DNA of 64,000 nt from Calothrix anomala FACHB-343 (GCF_014696435.1 NZ_JACJQG010000007.1:1-64000), one strand, 5' to 3'. Positions 26,104-36,196 are shown, counted from the first letter of the stretch. Notes: generated by a model not told the origin, from the sequence alone. Numbers and translations are program-made.

Positions 26104-27453
26104 ATGACAACTTTTAACTTAGATACCCTAACTGCGGCTTTTGCAGATATCGAAATCATCACCGATACCGCCCAAATTGCTAAATTATCCCAGGATTATC
26201 ACACTTTTAGCCCGGTTCTCGTCCCTAAATTAGCCGGGAAAGTGGGGGATATTGTCGTGCGTCCCGCCAATGAAGCGGAAGTGATTAAGGTGGCTGCAAC
26301 CTGTGCTAAACACCGCATCCCTGTGACTGTGCGGGGTGCGGGTACGGGGAATTATGGACAATGCGTACCCCTACATGGTGGTGTCATCCTGGATATGACG
26401 AAAATGAATGAAGTTCTCTGGCTAAAACCAGCAGTAGTGCGGGTGGAAGCTGGGGTAAAATTGGCAGCTTTGGATAAAAAAGCGCGGGAAATTGGCTGGG
26501 AAATTAGAATGGCTCCTTCTACCTACCGTACAGCTACCCTGGGCGGCTTTATTGCTGGGGGTAGTGGGGGGATTGGTTCAATTCAATATGGTTTATTAGG
26601 CGATCGCGGTAATATTATCGGACTGCGAGTGGTAACTTTAGAAGAGGAACCCCAGATTATTGAGTTACGCGGCGATGATGTCCAAAAAGTCAATCATGCA
26701 TGGGGTATCAATGGCATTATCACCCAAGTTGAACTGCCCTTAGCCCCTGCTTATCCTTGGGCGGAAGTAATTGTTACCTTTGACGATTTCATGGAAGCGG
26801 CTAAATTTGGCTATGCTTTGGGTAATGCTGATGGCATGATGAAAAAATTAATTACTGTGTTTGCATCTCCAATTCCCGAATATTTTCAAGCTTTACAGCA
26901 ATATATCAGCCCAGGGAAACAAGCAGTATTTTTAATTATCGCCGAGCCAAGTCTGGAATTTTTACCCGGATTAGTGCAACAATACGGCGGGGAAATTACT
27001 TACCAAAAGCTAGCACAGGATACAGGTAAAGGCATAAATTTAGCGGAATTTACCTGGAATCACACCACCTTACACGCCCGCACTGTCGATACTTCCATTA
27101 CTTATTTGCAAAGCCTGTTTCCCCCAGATTCGCAGTTGCAATTAGTCGAGCAGATGTATCATCACTTTGGGGATGAAGTCATAATGCATTTAGAATTTTT
27201 CCGTGTCAGGGGTGCAGTAATAGCCTGTGGTTTACAACTCGTGCGTTACACCACAGAAGCACGCCTCAATGAGATTATCCAATATCACGAAGCCCAAGGA
27301 ATTGCGATCGCCAATCCCCATACATACATCATCGAAGACGGCGGTAGAAAAGTCATTGACCCCGAACAGTTAAAATTTAAAGAAATGGTTGACCCTTATG
27401 GATTGATGAATCCCGGTAAGAGCAAAGTTTTAGAATTCAAAGTTTCCCAATAA
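26104..27453 (+). CDS. FAD-binding oxidoreductase, GlcD-like
   Basis: The 449-residue protein belongs to the FAD-linked oxidase family (GlcD/vanillyl-alcohol-oxidase type). The FAD domain shows GDIVVRPANEAEVIKVA, VTVRGAGTGNYGQ and GGFIAGGSGGIGSIQYG (residues about 150-170). The C-terminal part has GGRKVIDPEQLKFKEMVDPYGLMNPGK, typical of the family (read in pieces). It probably oxidises a 2-hydroxy acid or a similar substrate; the electron acceptor and substrate are not evident. It starts at ATG 26104, right after repeat DNA, and stands alone. Confidence 0.88.
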   Translation: MTTFNLDTLTAAFADIEIITDTAQIAKLSQDYHTFSPVLVPKLAGKVGDIVVRPANEAEVIKVAATCAKHRIPVTVRGAGTGNYGQCVPLHGGVILDMTKMNEVLWLKPAVVRVEAGVKLAALDKKAREIGWEIRMAPSTYRTATLGGFIAGGSGGIGSIQYGLLGDRGNIIGLRVVTLEEEPQIIELRGDDVQKVNHAWGINGIITQVELPLAPAYPWAEVIVTFDDFMEAAKFGYALGNADGMMKKLITVFASPIPEYFQALQQYISPGKQAVFLIIAEPSLEFLPGLVQQYGGEITYQKLAQDTGKGINLAEFTWNHTTLHARTVDTSITYLQSLFPPDSQLQLVEQMYHHFGDEVIMHLEFFRVRGAVIACGLQLVRYTTEARLNEIIQYHEAQGIAIANPHTYIIEDGGRKVIDPEQLKFKEMVDPYGLMNPGKSKVLEFKVSQ

Positions 27454-27545
27454 TGGGCAGGGGGCAGGGGGCAGGGGGCAGGGGGCAGGGAGCAGGGAGC
27501 AGGGGGACAAGGAAGACAAGGGGGACAAGGAGGATTAATGATAAT
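27454..27545. repeat. G-rich tandem repeat (GGGGGCA)
   Basis: Copies of GGGGGCA and GGGAGCA run from about 27456 to 27512, followed by GGGACAAGGA units. The gap up to 27738 also has a pair of inverted AGACGCGAT/ATCGCGTCT arms near 27550-27595. No gene is seen. Confidence 0.75.
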
Positions 27546-27738
27546 TGTACAGACGCGATGAATCGCGTCTCTAACCTATTCATCGCGTCTCTGATCATTG
27601 ATTAATAATTTTTACACGCTTTATAGCTTTCTAAAGCCATAGCTACTTGCTGGACTGGGTTAAAATTGCGAAAATTTCTGTAACTGGAACATTGCCTGTT
27701 GTAGCAATTTCTAAAAACCTAGTTTATCTCTCAGCGCC

Positions 27739-29436
27739 ATGCAAGTATTTTGCACTAAAAATCACGTAAATAATGGCAGTAACCGTTTTTGCACTCACTG
27801 CGGTGAACCTTTACCTCTACCTGTCGGGCAGCTTGTGGATAAGCGCTACAAAATTATACGTCAATTAGGGCAAGGCGGTTTTGGGCGGACTTACTTGGCT
27901 GAGGATAAAAATCAAGCAAATAAACAATGCGTACTTAAGGAATTTGCGCCACAAGTTCAAGATCCCCAGGATTTACAAAAAGCGAAGGAGTTATTTGAAC
28001 GAGAAGCCAAGACTTTAAAAAAACTCCAGCATCCGCAAATCCCCAAATTTCACGCTTCCCTACAAGAGAAATTAGGGGGTAAAGATTTCTTCTTTTTAGT
28101 CCAAGATTATATAGATGGTGATAATTACCGCCAGTTGTTAGAACAGCGTCAAAGTCAAAAGCAGACTTTTAGCGAAGAAGAAGTCTTAACTTTATTAGAA
28201 AAAATCTTACCGGTGCTGGCTTACCTCCATTCTCAAGATGTAGTTCACCGCGATATCTCCCCCGATAACTTGATTTGGCGACGTTCTGATAGTCTCCCGG
28301 TGTTGATTGACTTTGGCGGTGTGAAGCAGTTACCGGCTTCTCAAGGTTTTTGGTTTACTCAGTTGGCGGTACATAATACTTTGTTGGGGAAAACAGGCTA
28401 TGCTCCCGAAGAACAGTTACGCCAAGGTAAAGTTTATTTTAGTAGCGATTTATATTCTCTGGCGGTGACAGCTTTGGTGCTGTTGACAGGGAAGGAACCA
28501 CAAGCGCTGTATGACAGTTATCAAGGAATTTGGCTGTGGGGAAAAGAAATTAAAGTCAGTCCGAAATTAGAAGCTGTCTTTAAAAAGATGTTGGCATATC
28601 AACCGAATGCACGTTATCAAAATGCTAATCAAGTTTTAAAAGATTTACCAACAAAAGGCGCAACAGTAGCGGCTAAACCCCAGAATCCGCAAATTACTAA
28701 ACTGAAAACAATGATTGTCGCCCCTGGGGGTAAACAAACACGACAAGTTATCAGTAAAATTCACCAGAAAACACAATTAATCGCTAATAAAATGCCGCTT
28801 CCTGTGTGGATGCGTCCGTTTGCGGTGAGTATGCTGGGAACATCGGTAATCGTTTTAATTGTTGCGGGGAGTTTTGCAGCCGTTAACGCCATTATTCGCG
28901 GCGTATCGTCAATTTCCTTACCCACACTGCCCACAGTTTCCAATCCTATTGGTAAACCAGGTAACGATAAACCAAATCAACAACCAGGGCGTCTCAGTCA
29001 AATTCTCAGTCGTCGTCAACAACTGGAAATTCCCGAAGCATATTTCATCCGCATGGTAGATAATTTGTTTTACGCCCAAAAGCCAGAATTACAAAGACGC
29101 GCCCTCACCGGGAAATCAGAAGATGCACCATTACGGGATGAATGGGCTGGTATTGCCGAAAACTTGTTACAAAAACTGGAACAGGCTCAACTCAGTCCCG
29201 CAGCTCGTCGTAAACTAGGAAGCTACTCGCAAAAAGATTTCGACAGATGGAGGGAACAAGCAAAAGCTGGGCAGTTCGGTGATTATACGCTAAAAGAATT
29301 AACAAAAGATACTAATACACAATTCGATCGCTTGTTTCCCGGAAAACAAGGCGAAAGAAGCAACCTGCAAACTTATGGTCAAATTTGGTATGCGATCGCA
29401 GCCGATCGCGTCAGTAAGGTACAATCTGGCAATTGA
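27739..29436 (+). CDS. Membrane-anchored Ser/Thr protein kinase (4-Cys N-terminus)
   Basis: The 565-residue protein begins with a zinc-ribbon-like stretch (one Cys at 5, then CTHCG at 18-22). The Hanks-type kinase domain spans about 35-310: glycine loop GQGGFG (44-49), Lys67 in VLKEF, catalytic loop HRDISPDNL (170-178) and DFG (191-193). The usual catalytic-loop Lys (HRDxKxxN) is Ser. One transmembrane segment lies near 355-385 (MLGTSVIVLIVAGSFAAVNA). The C-terminal domain of about 150 residues (RRQQLEIPEAYFIRMVD to the end) is shared with the next kinase. It is probably a sensory kinase; its targets are unknown. Confidence 0.9.
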   Translation: MQVFCTKNHVNNGSNRFCTHCGEPLPLPVGQLVDKRYKIIRQLGQGGFGRTYLAEDKNQANKQCVLKEFAPQVQDPQDLQKAKELFEREAKTLKKLQHPQIPKFHASLQEKLGGKDFFFLVQDYIDGDNYRQLLEQRQSQKQTFSEEEVLTLLEKILPVLAYLHSQDVVHRDISPDNLIWRRSDSLPVLIDFGGVKQLPASQGFWFTQLAVHNTLLGKTGYAPEEQLRQGKVYFSSDLYSLAVTALVLLTGKEPQALYDSYQGIWLWGKEIKVSPKLEAVFKKMLAYQPNARYQNANQVLKDLPTKGATVAAKPQNPQITKLKTMIVAPGGKQTRQVISKIHQKTQLIANKMPLPVWMRPFAVSMLGTSVIVLIVAGSFAAVNAIIRGVSSISLPTLPTVSNPIGKPGNDKPNQQPGRLSQILSRRQQLEIPEAYFIRMVDNLFYAQKPELQRRALTGKSEDAPLRDEWAGIAENLLQKLEQAQLSPAARRKLGSYSQKDFDRWREQAKAGQFGDYTLKELTKDTNTQFDRLFPGKQGERSNLQTYGQIWYAIAADRVSKVQSGN

Positions 29437-29585
29437 TGAAGCAGGGGGGCAGGGAGCAGGGAGCAGGGGGACAAGGAGGACAAGGAGGACAAGGGAGATT
29501 ACTGACTACTGACTACTGACTATTGACTATTGACTATTGACCATTGACCATTGACAAATGACTATTGACTATTGACTAAATTAAT
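29436..29585. repeat. Heptamer-type repeats between the kinase genes
   Basis: The gap between the two kinase genes is filled with GGGGGCAGGGAGCA-type units and then TGACTAC and TGACTAT heptamers. It separates the two paralogous genes. Confidence 0.75.
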
Positions 29586-31781
29586 ATGCCTTTTTCTTAT
29601 TGCTCCCAAGGACATGAAAATCCCGCAGGTAGTCGGTTTTGCTTGACTTGCGGTGAGAAACTATCAGATACACCTATAAATTACAATATTCAAGCTGGAC
29701 AAGTTTTAGGCGATCGCTATTTAATTGTCCGTCAAATTGGTCAAGGTGGTTTTGGACGGACTTATTTAGCGGAAGATATCAACCGTTTCCGCGAACTTTG
29801 TGTATTAAAGGAATTTTCCCCCCAGGTACAAACGGCTTACGTTTTACAAAAGGCGGAGGAATTATTTCAACGGGAAGCTAGCGTTCTCTACCAACTGCAA
29901 CATCCCCAAATTCCCCGATTTCGCGAAAATTTCCGTATAAATTTAGCAGGTAAGGAATATTTATTTTTAGTTCAAGATTATGTCGAAGGACAAGCTTATA
30001 ATTCTTTATTAAATAATCGCCTCAAGCAAAATATGCGGTTTACAGAGGCGGAAATTAGACAGTTATTACAGCAAATTCTCCCAGTTTTAGAATATATCCA
30101 CGCTTTAGGCGTAATTCATCGCGATATTTCCCCCGATAATTTAATTCTGCGTCAAGCGGATCAATTACCAGTATTAATTGATTTTGGCGGTGTAAAACAA
30201 GTTGTAGCTGCGGTGGCTTCCCAATATTATCAGCCTGGGGTTGTGGCTTCGCCGCCAGCCGCCACTTTACTAGGTAAGGTGGGATTTGCACCACCAGAAC
30301 AAATGCAAACTGGTTTGGTATCTCCCCACAGCGATTTATATGCTTTAGCGGCTACCATGTTAGTTTTACTGACAGGAAAACAGCCCCAGGAATTAATTGA
30401 TACCTATAGTCTAGATTGGCAATGGCAAAGAGAAGTTAGCCTGAGTCCGAGTTTGGCAGAGTTACTCAATAAAATGTTATCGCCAAGACCAGGCGATCGC
30501 TATCAATCGGCGCGTCAAGTTCTCGAATTACTCAACCAACCCCAGGGACTCAGCTACATACCCACCCAACCACCTACCCAAGCACCACCACCAGCACCAA
30601 TTCCTCAACCCCATCAGCCCACAACAGCAACGGAGACTATAGCGATATCTTCTCCCCGTTATCCAACTCCCTCGGTTCCTGTGGCTTCTCCTCCTCCCCC
30701 ACCAGGAGATTCTTGGACATCAACCAAAACTTTGCTGGTAGGTTTAGCAACAGCAGGAGTTGTAGGTTTAGGTGTGTGGGGAATTAGTAAGGTAATTAAC
30801 CCCGGCGATCCTGGTGGTGGGGGAATTTCCGCTTCACCGACACCAACAGCGACTAATAACCCTCCGCAATATTCCCCAGAAGAACAAGCACGCAAAGATA
30901 AATTGCGCGATCGCCGTCAGCAGTTGGGTATAGATAATGACTTTTTTGTAAAATTAGTTAATCAACTGTTTTGGGAGAAAAACCCCAGTTTAACAGGACG
31001 AACTTTAAGCGATCGCCCGGAAGATGAAAGTTTACGAGCAGAATGGGATAAACTCGCAGGGGATATATTAACTAAACTCGCACCACTGAGTAACAAAGCC
31101 CGCCAACAACTAAGTACATATACCACAGCAGAACGCGATCGCTGGAAAGTTGCAGTTAACCAAATTAATGTCGGTAGTCGTTCTTTATACGATTTAGGCG
31201 ATGCAGCCTTTTTCGCCACTTTCCCCACCCAACGCGGTAAAGAATTTATCGATCAACCCACAGGACAAGTATGGTACGCCTTTGTGAGTGATAAACTCAA
31301 CGCCATCTTAGCGAATAGCGCCTTTGGTAAAATCACCTTTGATGCAGGAAGCACAAGTAAAACAGTTAGCGGTAAGCTCAGTGCAACTAACGGTAAAGTA
31401 TTTATCGCTGATTTGGCGAAAGAGCAAGCATTAGAAGTGAATCTCAAAGCCAATAATAAAGTTTTGCTATCAATTTATTCCCCTTCTGGGAAAATCGCTT
31501 TTTTAGAAGATTCCACTAAACGCACTTTATCAACCACCTTACCCGAAGCTGGATTTTATGAATTTGTGGTTGTAAATACCGCATCCTCACCAGCCGATTA
31601 TCAGCTGACTATCAACGCCGAATCGCCTACACCCATACCATCGCCAACGCCAACTGTAACGGAAACACCCACACCATCACCATCCCCTACAGCCACACCA
31701 TCACCATCACCCACACCATCACCGACTGTTACCCCTTCACCAACACCAACACCATCACCTACAGCCACGCCATCACCCTAA
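29586..31781 (+). CDS. Ser/Thr protein kinase with C-terminal extension
   Basis: The 731-residue protein is a paralogue of the upstream kinase. It has a Cys-rich start (Cys6, CLTCG), the kinase domain (GQGGFG at 52-57, Lys75 in VLKEF, HRDISPDNL, DFGGVKQ), then a Pro-rich linker (TQPPTQAPPPAPIPQP) and a transmembrane segment (TLLVGLATAGVVGLGVWGI). The shared kinase-associated domain follows (RRQQLGIDNDFFVKLVNQLF, read as one block of 20). Beyond it is a beta-rich domain of about 100 residues (FGKITFDAGSTSKTVSG, FYEFVVVNTASSPADYQLTI) that resembles a pre-peptidase C-terminal fold, and a (S/T)P-repeat tail. The pair looks like a tandem duplication. Confidence 0.9.
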   Translation: MPFSYCSQGHENPAGSRFCLTCGEKLSDTPINYNIQAGQVLGDRYLIVRQIGQGGFGRTYLAEDINRFRELCVLKEFSPQVQTAYVLQKAEELFQREASVLYQLQHPQIPRFRENFRINLAGKEYLFLVQDYVEGQAYNSLLNNRLKQNMRFTEAEIRQLLQQILPVLEYIHALGVIHRDISPDNLILRQADQLPVLIDFGGVKQVVAAVASQYYQPGVVASPPAATLLGKVGFAPPEQMQTGLVSPHSDLYALAATMLVLLTGKQPQELIDTYSLDWQWQREVSLSPSLAELLNKMLSPRPGDRYQSARQVLELLNQPQGLSYIPTQPPTQAPPPAPIPQPHQPTTATETIAISSPRYPTPSVPVASPPPPPGDSWTSTKTLLVGLATAGVVGLGVWGISKVINPGDPGGGGISASPTPTATNNPPQYSPEEQARKDKLRDRRQQLGIDNDFFVKLVNQLFWEKNPSLTGRTLSDRPEDESLRAEWDKLAGDILTKLAPLSNKARQQLSTYTTAERDRWKVAVNQINVGSRSLYDLGDAAFFATFPTQRGKEFIDQPTGQVWYAFVSDKLNAILANSAFGKITFDAGSTSKTVSGKLSATNGKVFIADLAKEQALEVNLKANNKVLLSIYSPSGKIAFLEDSTKRTLSTTLPEAGFYEFVVVNTASSPADYQLTINAESPTPIPSPTPTVTETPTPSPSPTATPSPSPTPSPTVTPSPTPTPSPTATPSP

Positions 31782-31817
31782 TATTATCAATTTACCCGTA
31801 GGGGCGGGGTCTCCCCC

Positions 31818-31996
31818 ATTGGTGTCAACTTAAGCTCAGAACCCTTCTCTATCTCGTTTCCAGCCTCCGGCTGGAAATGCGTATTGCGAGGCTCCGCCTC
31901 GTCTTCTAATAAATTGAGGCAGAGCCTCATAAATCTCAGCTCCCACGCAGAGCATGGGAGCTAGATGGAATGGGGGTTTTACGTTAAGTTGACACG
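31818..31996. mobile_element. MITE-like element, family A, copy 3
   Basis: The ends are GGTGTCAACTTAAGCTC and ACGTTAAGTTGACAC. The internal hairpins are the same as in copies 1 and 2. It splits a palindrome (GTAGGGGCGGGGTCTCCCC on the left, GGTCTCCCCGCCCC on the right). The rest of 31782-32174 is non-coding and must hold the murJ promoter. Confidence 0.78.
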
Positions 31997-32174
31997 TATG
32001 GGTCTCCCCGCCCCGCTCCCCGCCGCGCACCACCCCGACAATTTGGGATAAATTATGTTTGATGGAAAAATCAGAAATTAAAAATACCAATGATGAAAAA
32101 TTGCCTGACACCATCTACAATTTCAGGTTAATGTTTTCAGATATCGACTCAGCAAGAGTTTTCAGGTATTATTC

Positions 32175-33779
32175 GTGACAAAACAAGACCAAAAACCCTC
32201 TCGTTCTTTCGCTGGAATTGCTGGCATTGTTGCCATTGCTACCTTAATTAGTAAAATATTCGGTTTAATCAGACAGCAAGCGATCGCTGCGGCTTTTGGT
32301 GTGGGTGCTGCTGCTACTGCTTATAGTTATGCCTATATTATTCCAGGGTTTTTATTAATTTTACTCGGTGGTGTTAACGGGCCGTTACATAGTGCCATTG
32401 TCAGTGTTTTAGCTAAACGCAAGCAAGAAGAAGCTGCGCCTTTGGTGGAAACAGTAACAACCTTTGTGGGTGGCATATTATTAATAGTCACATTTGCCCA
32501 GATTTTCTTTGCAGATGAGCTAGTTGATGTCATTGGACATGGTTTGGATGGAACAACCAGAGCGATCGCTATCCAACAAATCCAAATTATGGCACCAATG
32601 GCTTTATTTGCTGGCTTTATCGGTATTGGCTTTGGGACTCTCAACGCTGCGAATCAATATTGGCTGCTTTCCCTTAGCCCTTTACTATCTAGCATTACCG
32701 TTGTTATTGGTATCGCCATCTTAGCCGTGCAATATGGCAAAGATATTATTCTCCCACAATATGCTTACGTCGGCGGTATGGTGTTAGCTTGGGGAACCTT
32801 AGCCGGCGCAATTCTGCAATGGGTAGTACAGTTAGTTGTACAGTGGCGCTTAGGATTAGGAACATTAAAGCTGCGATTTGATTTTAAATCCCCTGGAGTT
32901 CAAGAAGTCATTAAAATTATGACACCGGCGACAATTTCCTCCGGAATGATGCCGATTAATTTTGCTACCGCCCTTTACTTTGCTAGCCCTATCCCCGGTG
33001 CTGCGGCTGGTTTTAATTATGCCAACCTCCTAGTGCAAACACCTCTAGGGATTATTTCTAACATTATTTTGTTACCATTATTACCAATATTTGCCAAGCT
33101 TGCCGCCCCAGAAAACTGGCCGGACTTGAAATTACGCATTCGCCAAGGATTGTTACTTACCGCCTTTACCATGTTACCTTTAGGCGCACTCATGGTAGTT
33201 CTATCCGTGCCCATTGTGCAAATAGTTTATGAACGGGGTGCTTTTAAACAAGATGCAACAGAGTTGGTTTCTTCCTTGCTAATTGCTTATGGTATTGGCA
33301 TGTTTGCCTATTTAGGGCGTGATGTATTAGTCCGAGTATTTTATGCTTTAGGCGATGGACAAACACCATTTCGCATTAGTACCTTTAATATTTTCCTCAA
33401 CGCCTTACTAGATTGGTTATTAGTGCAACCTTTTGGCGCACCTGGTTTAGTCTTAGCTACCGTAGGCGTCAATTGTAGTTCCATGTTAATGCTGTTATGG
33501 ATACTCAATCGCAAAATTGACGGCTTACCTTGGCGCGAATGGAGTATACCCATCATCGGCTTAACTGCTGGGAGCATTGTTTCTGGGGTAGCTAGCTATG
33601 GTGCTTTAGTCGCTTGTCAGCAGGTATTTAAATCCACAAATTTAGTCATTCTCCTCATTGAAGTATCTATTGCTGGCTTAGTAGGAATTGCTGTATTTGC
33701 TGTCTTTGTTACATGGCTAAAGATACCAGAGGTGAATAGTTTTGTAGTACGTATGCGTCAGAGATTTTTGAAAAAATAA
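32175..33779 (+). CDS. murJ: Lipid II flippase MurJ
   Basis: MurJ moves lipid-linked peptidoglycan precursors across the cytoplasmic membrane. The 534-residue protein has about 14 hydrophobic segments. Family features are the N-terminal IATLISKIFGLIRQQAIAAAFG, the conserved Arg and Gly positions there, PINFATALYFASPIPGAAAGF, and LIAYGIGMFAYLGRDVLVRVFYALGDGQTPF (read in pieces). The start is GTG 32175. It is monocistronic by position; the gene before it is a kinase and the next gene starts 380 bp later. Confidence 0.92.
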   Translation: MTKQDQKPSRSFAGIAGIVAIATLISKIFGLIRQQAIAAAFGVGAAATAYSYAYIIPGFLLILLGGVNGPLHSAIVSVLAKRKQEEAAPLVETVTTFVGGILLIVTFAQIFFADELVDVIGHGLDGTTRAIAIQQIQIMAPMALFAGFIGIGFGTLNAANQYWLLSLSPLLSSITVVIGIAILAVQYGKDIILPQYAYVGGMVLAWGTLAGAILQWVVQLVVQWRLGLGTLKLRFDFKSPGVQEVIKIMTPATISSGMMPINFATALYFASPIPGAAAGFNYANLLVQTPLGIISNIILLPLLPIFAKLAAPENWPDLKLRIRQGLLLTAFTMLPLGALMVVLSVPIVQIVYERGAFKQDATELVSSLLIAYGIGMFAYLGRDVLVRVFYALGDGQTPFRISTFNIFLNALLDWLLVQPFGAPGLVLATVGVNCSSMLMLLWILNRKIDGLPWREWSIPIIGLTAGSIVSGVASYGALVACQQVFKSTNLVILLIEVSIAGLVGIAVFAVFVTWLKIPEVNSFVVRMRQRFLKK

Positions 33780-33993
33780 GCAATTTACACTGATTTTCAG
33801 CTAAATTCACGCCTCAGCCAAGGGCACAATATGATTGTGTCCTTTTGTGTAAGCTATAAAAAACACAACACAAAGTTCTGCTGTAAGTAGGCAATTGTAA
33901 TTATGTAACGAAACCCAACATTTATAGCTGCAGCCAGATAGATTAGGACATCAAGCTAAGATAAAACCCTGACAATACAAGGCTTTTAACTCT

Positions 33994-34106
33994 GTCAACA
34001 GTCAACAGTCAACAGTCAACAGTCAACAGTCAACAATCAACAGTCAACAATCAACAGTCAACAGTCAACAGTCAACAGTCAACAGTCAACAGTCAACAGT
34101 CAACAG
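33994..34106. repeat. Heptameric STRR, unit GTCAACA
   Basis: About 16 tandem copies of GTCAACA, with a few AATCAACA variants, form the longest pure heptamer run in the window. The remaining gap 33780-33993 shows no gene. Confidence 0.9.
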
Positions 34107-34162
34107 CTATTAGAGAATAAAAACGATATACTACTTTTGTATTTTTATTATTAAAGGTAATC

Positions 34163-35737
34163 ATGGGAGATTTGAATGCAAGCTTTGATATTGTGGATAA
34201 TCAAACAAATAACATAACAACAGAATCAGAGCTAGAAGATATTCCAAATCATCACTCGCAAAACATAAATTTAGGCACAATTAAACCATCAGGAGATTTA
34301 TATCATCTGCAACCACCAATTTCTCAGCTACGGAACTTTCTTGAACCTTACGAATCGTTGATAAAAAATTTAATTCAACAATTCACTAACTTAGTTAAAG
34401 AAAGATTAACTGTAGATTACCAGACTATTAATCATTATATTTTAAATATTATTAGACAAACTTCAGAGGCTGACTTAGTATTTATTCTGGGTAGCGATCG
34501 CGCAGATAATTTATATATTAAATCTCATAGCAACCTGGGGCAAGATATCGACCAAAACTTTTATTTTAATACCTTAAATACACATATTTTACCTACAGTT
34601 TCTCAGGTAGCAATTTTTAACCCTGCTTATCATGGAATCTATAGATTGCATGAAGATACAAATGGTGAAAGAAAAGCTTTTGTCTTTATCCCTTTAAAAG
34701 GATTACCACAAGCTGAGGTGATTGTGGTTTGTGGTATTCCCCAAGATTCCTATCTCTTAGGTGATATCTATGGCAGGATATTATCTAGCTTTTATCAGGC
34801 TGTTCAGAAATTCTCCCATAGTCCAGCCTTAGTAGAAGCTGTAATTCTCGATGATTTAAAGAAAGACTTTGGCTTTATCGCCGCACATTTATATGAACGC
34901 AGATTTCAGCTATTTTGCGATCGCCTGCAAAAGATGATAGTTTATTTTGAACCAGTGCTGCATTTAGATCCTGACGAACTATTTATCAGTAGCTGGGAAG
35001 CCTTAGCCAGAGATCCCGATACTTTAACTGCACCTGTAGATTTATTTCAAGCTGCGGAAATGTGGGGAACGAGATTTATCGTTGAACTCGATCAATATTT
35101 TCTCAGAACTGCTACTTCTAGTTATCAAGAAGCGAGAAAACAATCTAAACAAAACAGATCTAAAGATATAGTACCCTTATCAGTTAACGTTTATCCTGAA
35201 TCTTTAATTAGAACTGCCTATTTTGAAACAGTACGCCAAGTACTACAAGAAAAAACTATTACTTCAAGAAATCTCATATTAGAAATTTCCGAAAAAACAG
35301 AATTACCCCAATTTAACGAAGGGGTACAATTAAAATCGCCCTTAACATTTTTTAAGAAAAAATTACTGGAATATGTAAGTCAATTACAAATTAGATTTGC
35401 CATTGATGATTTTGGTGTCGGTTATGCTTCCGTCACTCGTTTAGCCGGTTTAAACCCATCCCATGTGAAAATAGACCGCAATATTTTGTATCATCAACCA
35501 AGCGATATTATCATTCGCTTTGTCCATGAATTAGTCAGTGCAAATAATCTCAATCCATCAAATGTGATTGTTGAAGGGGTAGATGAAACTACCCCCATGA
35601 GCTTATATCATCTGCATAAAATCGGCGTTAAATATATTCAAGGACATATTGTTGCTAAACCCAGTCCCGATATTTATCGCCTCAGTAAAGAAAAGTATGA
35701 TGATTTACGCAGATTGATTTTAGAAAAGCCCCATTAA
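34163..35737 (+). CDS. EAL-domain protein (putative c-di-GMP phosphodiesterase)
   Basis: The 524-residue protein has an N-terminal part with GAF-like features (residues about 75-220: LTVDYQTINHYILNIIRQTS, VIVVCGIPQDS). The EAL domain lies at about 280-515: PLSVNVYPESLIRTAYFETV, LILEISEKTEL (EAL motif appears as EIS), IDDFGVGYASVTRL with the metal-binding Asp pair, HVKIDRNIL with the catalytic Lys, IVEGVDET, and YIQGHIVAKPS. The metal and base residues look intact, so activity is likely but the EAL triplet itself is changed. There is no GGDEF domain and no membrane segment. A long heptamer run lies just upstream. Confidence 0.82.
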   Translation: MGDLNASFDIVDNQTNNITTESELEDIPNHHSQNINLGTIKPSGDLYHLQPPISQLRNFLEPYESLIKNLIQQFTNLVKERLTVDYQTINHYILNIIRQTSEADLVFILGSDRADNLYIKSHSNLGQDIDQNFYFNTLNTHILPTVSQVAIFNPAYHGIYRLHEDTNGERKAFVFIPLKGLPQAEVIVVCGIPQDSYLLGDIYGRILSSFYQAVQKFSHSPALVEAVILDDLKKDFGFIAAHLYERRFQLFCDRLQKMIVYFEPVLHLDPDELFISSWEALARDPDTLTAPVDLFQAAEMWGTRFIVELDQYFLRTATSSYQEARKQSKQNRSKDIVPLSVNVYPESLIRTAYFETVRQVLQEKTITSRNLILEISEKTELPQFNEGVQLKSPLTFFKKKLLEYVSQLQIRFAIDDFGVGYASVTRLAGLNPSHVKIDRNILYHQPSDIIIRFVHELVSANNLNPSNVIVEGVDETTPMSLYHLHKIGVKYIQGHIVAKPSPDIYRLSKEKYDDLRRLILEKPH

Positions 35738-35798
35738 CAATTAGTAATTTGTAAGTAAGTCGGCGCTAATATTTCCAACTATGTTAAGAAATTTAAAT

Positions 35799-35876
35799 GT
35801 AGGGTGTGTTGTCGCGCAGCGCAACGCACCTTCAACAATTCAAGGTGCGTTAGCCTACGGCATAACACACCCTACA
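35799..35876. repeat. Inverted repeat TAGGGTGTGTT
   Basis: The arms TAGGGTGTGTTGTCGCGCAG and CTACGGCATAACACACCCTA, with inner GCAACGCACCTT and AAGGTGCGTTAG, form a long hairpin. Single or related copies occur at 22075-22109 and 54314-54392. It is a dispersed repeat. Confidence 0.75.
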
Positions 35877-36050
35877 GTTAATTTATATTTCTTCACATAC
35901 ATTGAATTTTTCTCACCGACTTACTTAGTTACTAATTCGTAATTAAGTTACGGATGGGGATTTAGACCGCACCCGTAACGTTACAACTTATAGAAGTGCG
36001 GCGTTCCACCTCGGTTTACAGCAGTTTTCACCTATTTGAACCACATCTGT

Positions 36051-36115
36051 CGTAGGGGCACGGCACCAGTAAAATTATTGTATGTACCAAAAGATTTTCG
36101 ATGCCGTGCCCCTAC
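36051..36115. repeat. 64-bp palindromic repeat GTAGGGGCACGGCA, copy 2
   Basis: This is the same 64-bp element as at 6820-6883 but in the opposite orientation, including the non-palindromic centre (GTAAAATTATTGTATGTACC). Confidence 0.8.
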
Positions 36116-36196
36116 AGTGTGGTCTATTTACCTGAAAATAGCTGTAATTACGAATTACGAATTACGAATTAGTAATTATGTTGAGAACCTTTAAAG

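Noticed and set aside
31620-31781. Satellite repeat at the end of the second kinase gene
   Set aside because: The CCATCACC-type repeats are in frame and encode a plausible (S/T)P-rich tail, so they were kept as part of the coding sequence.
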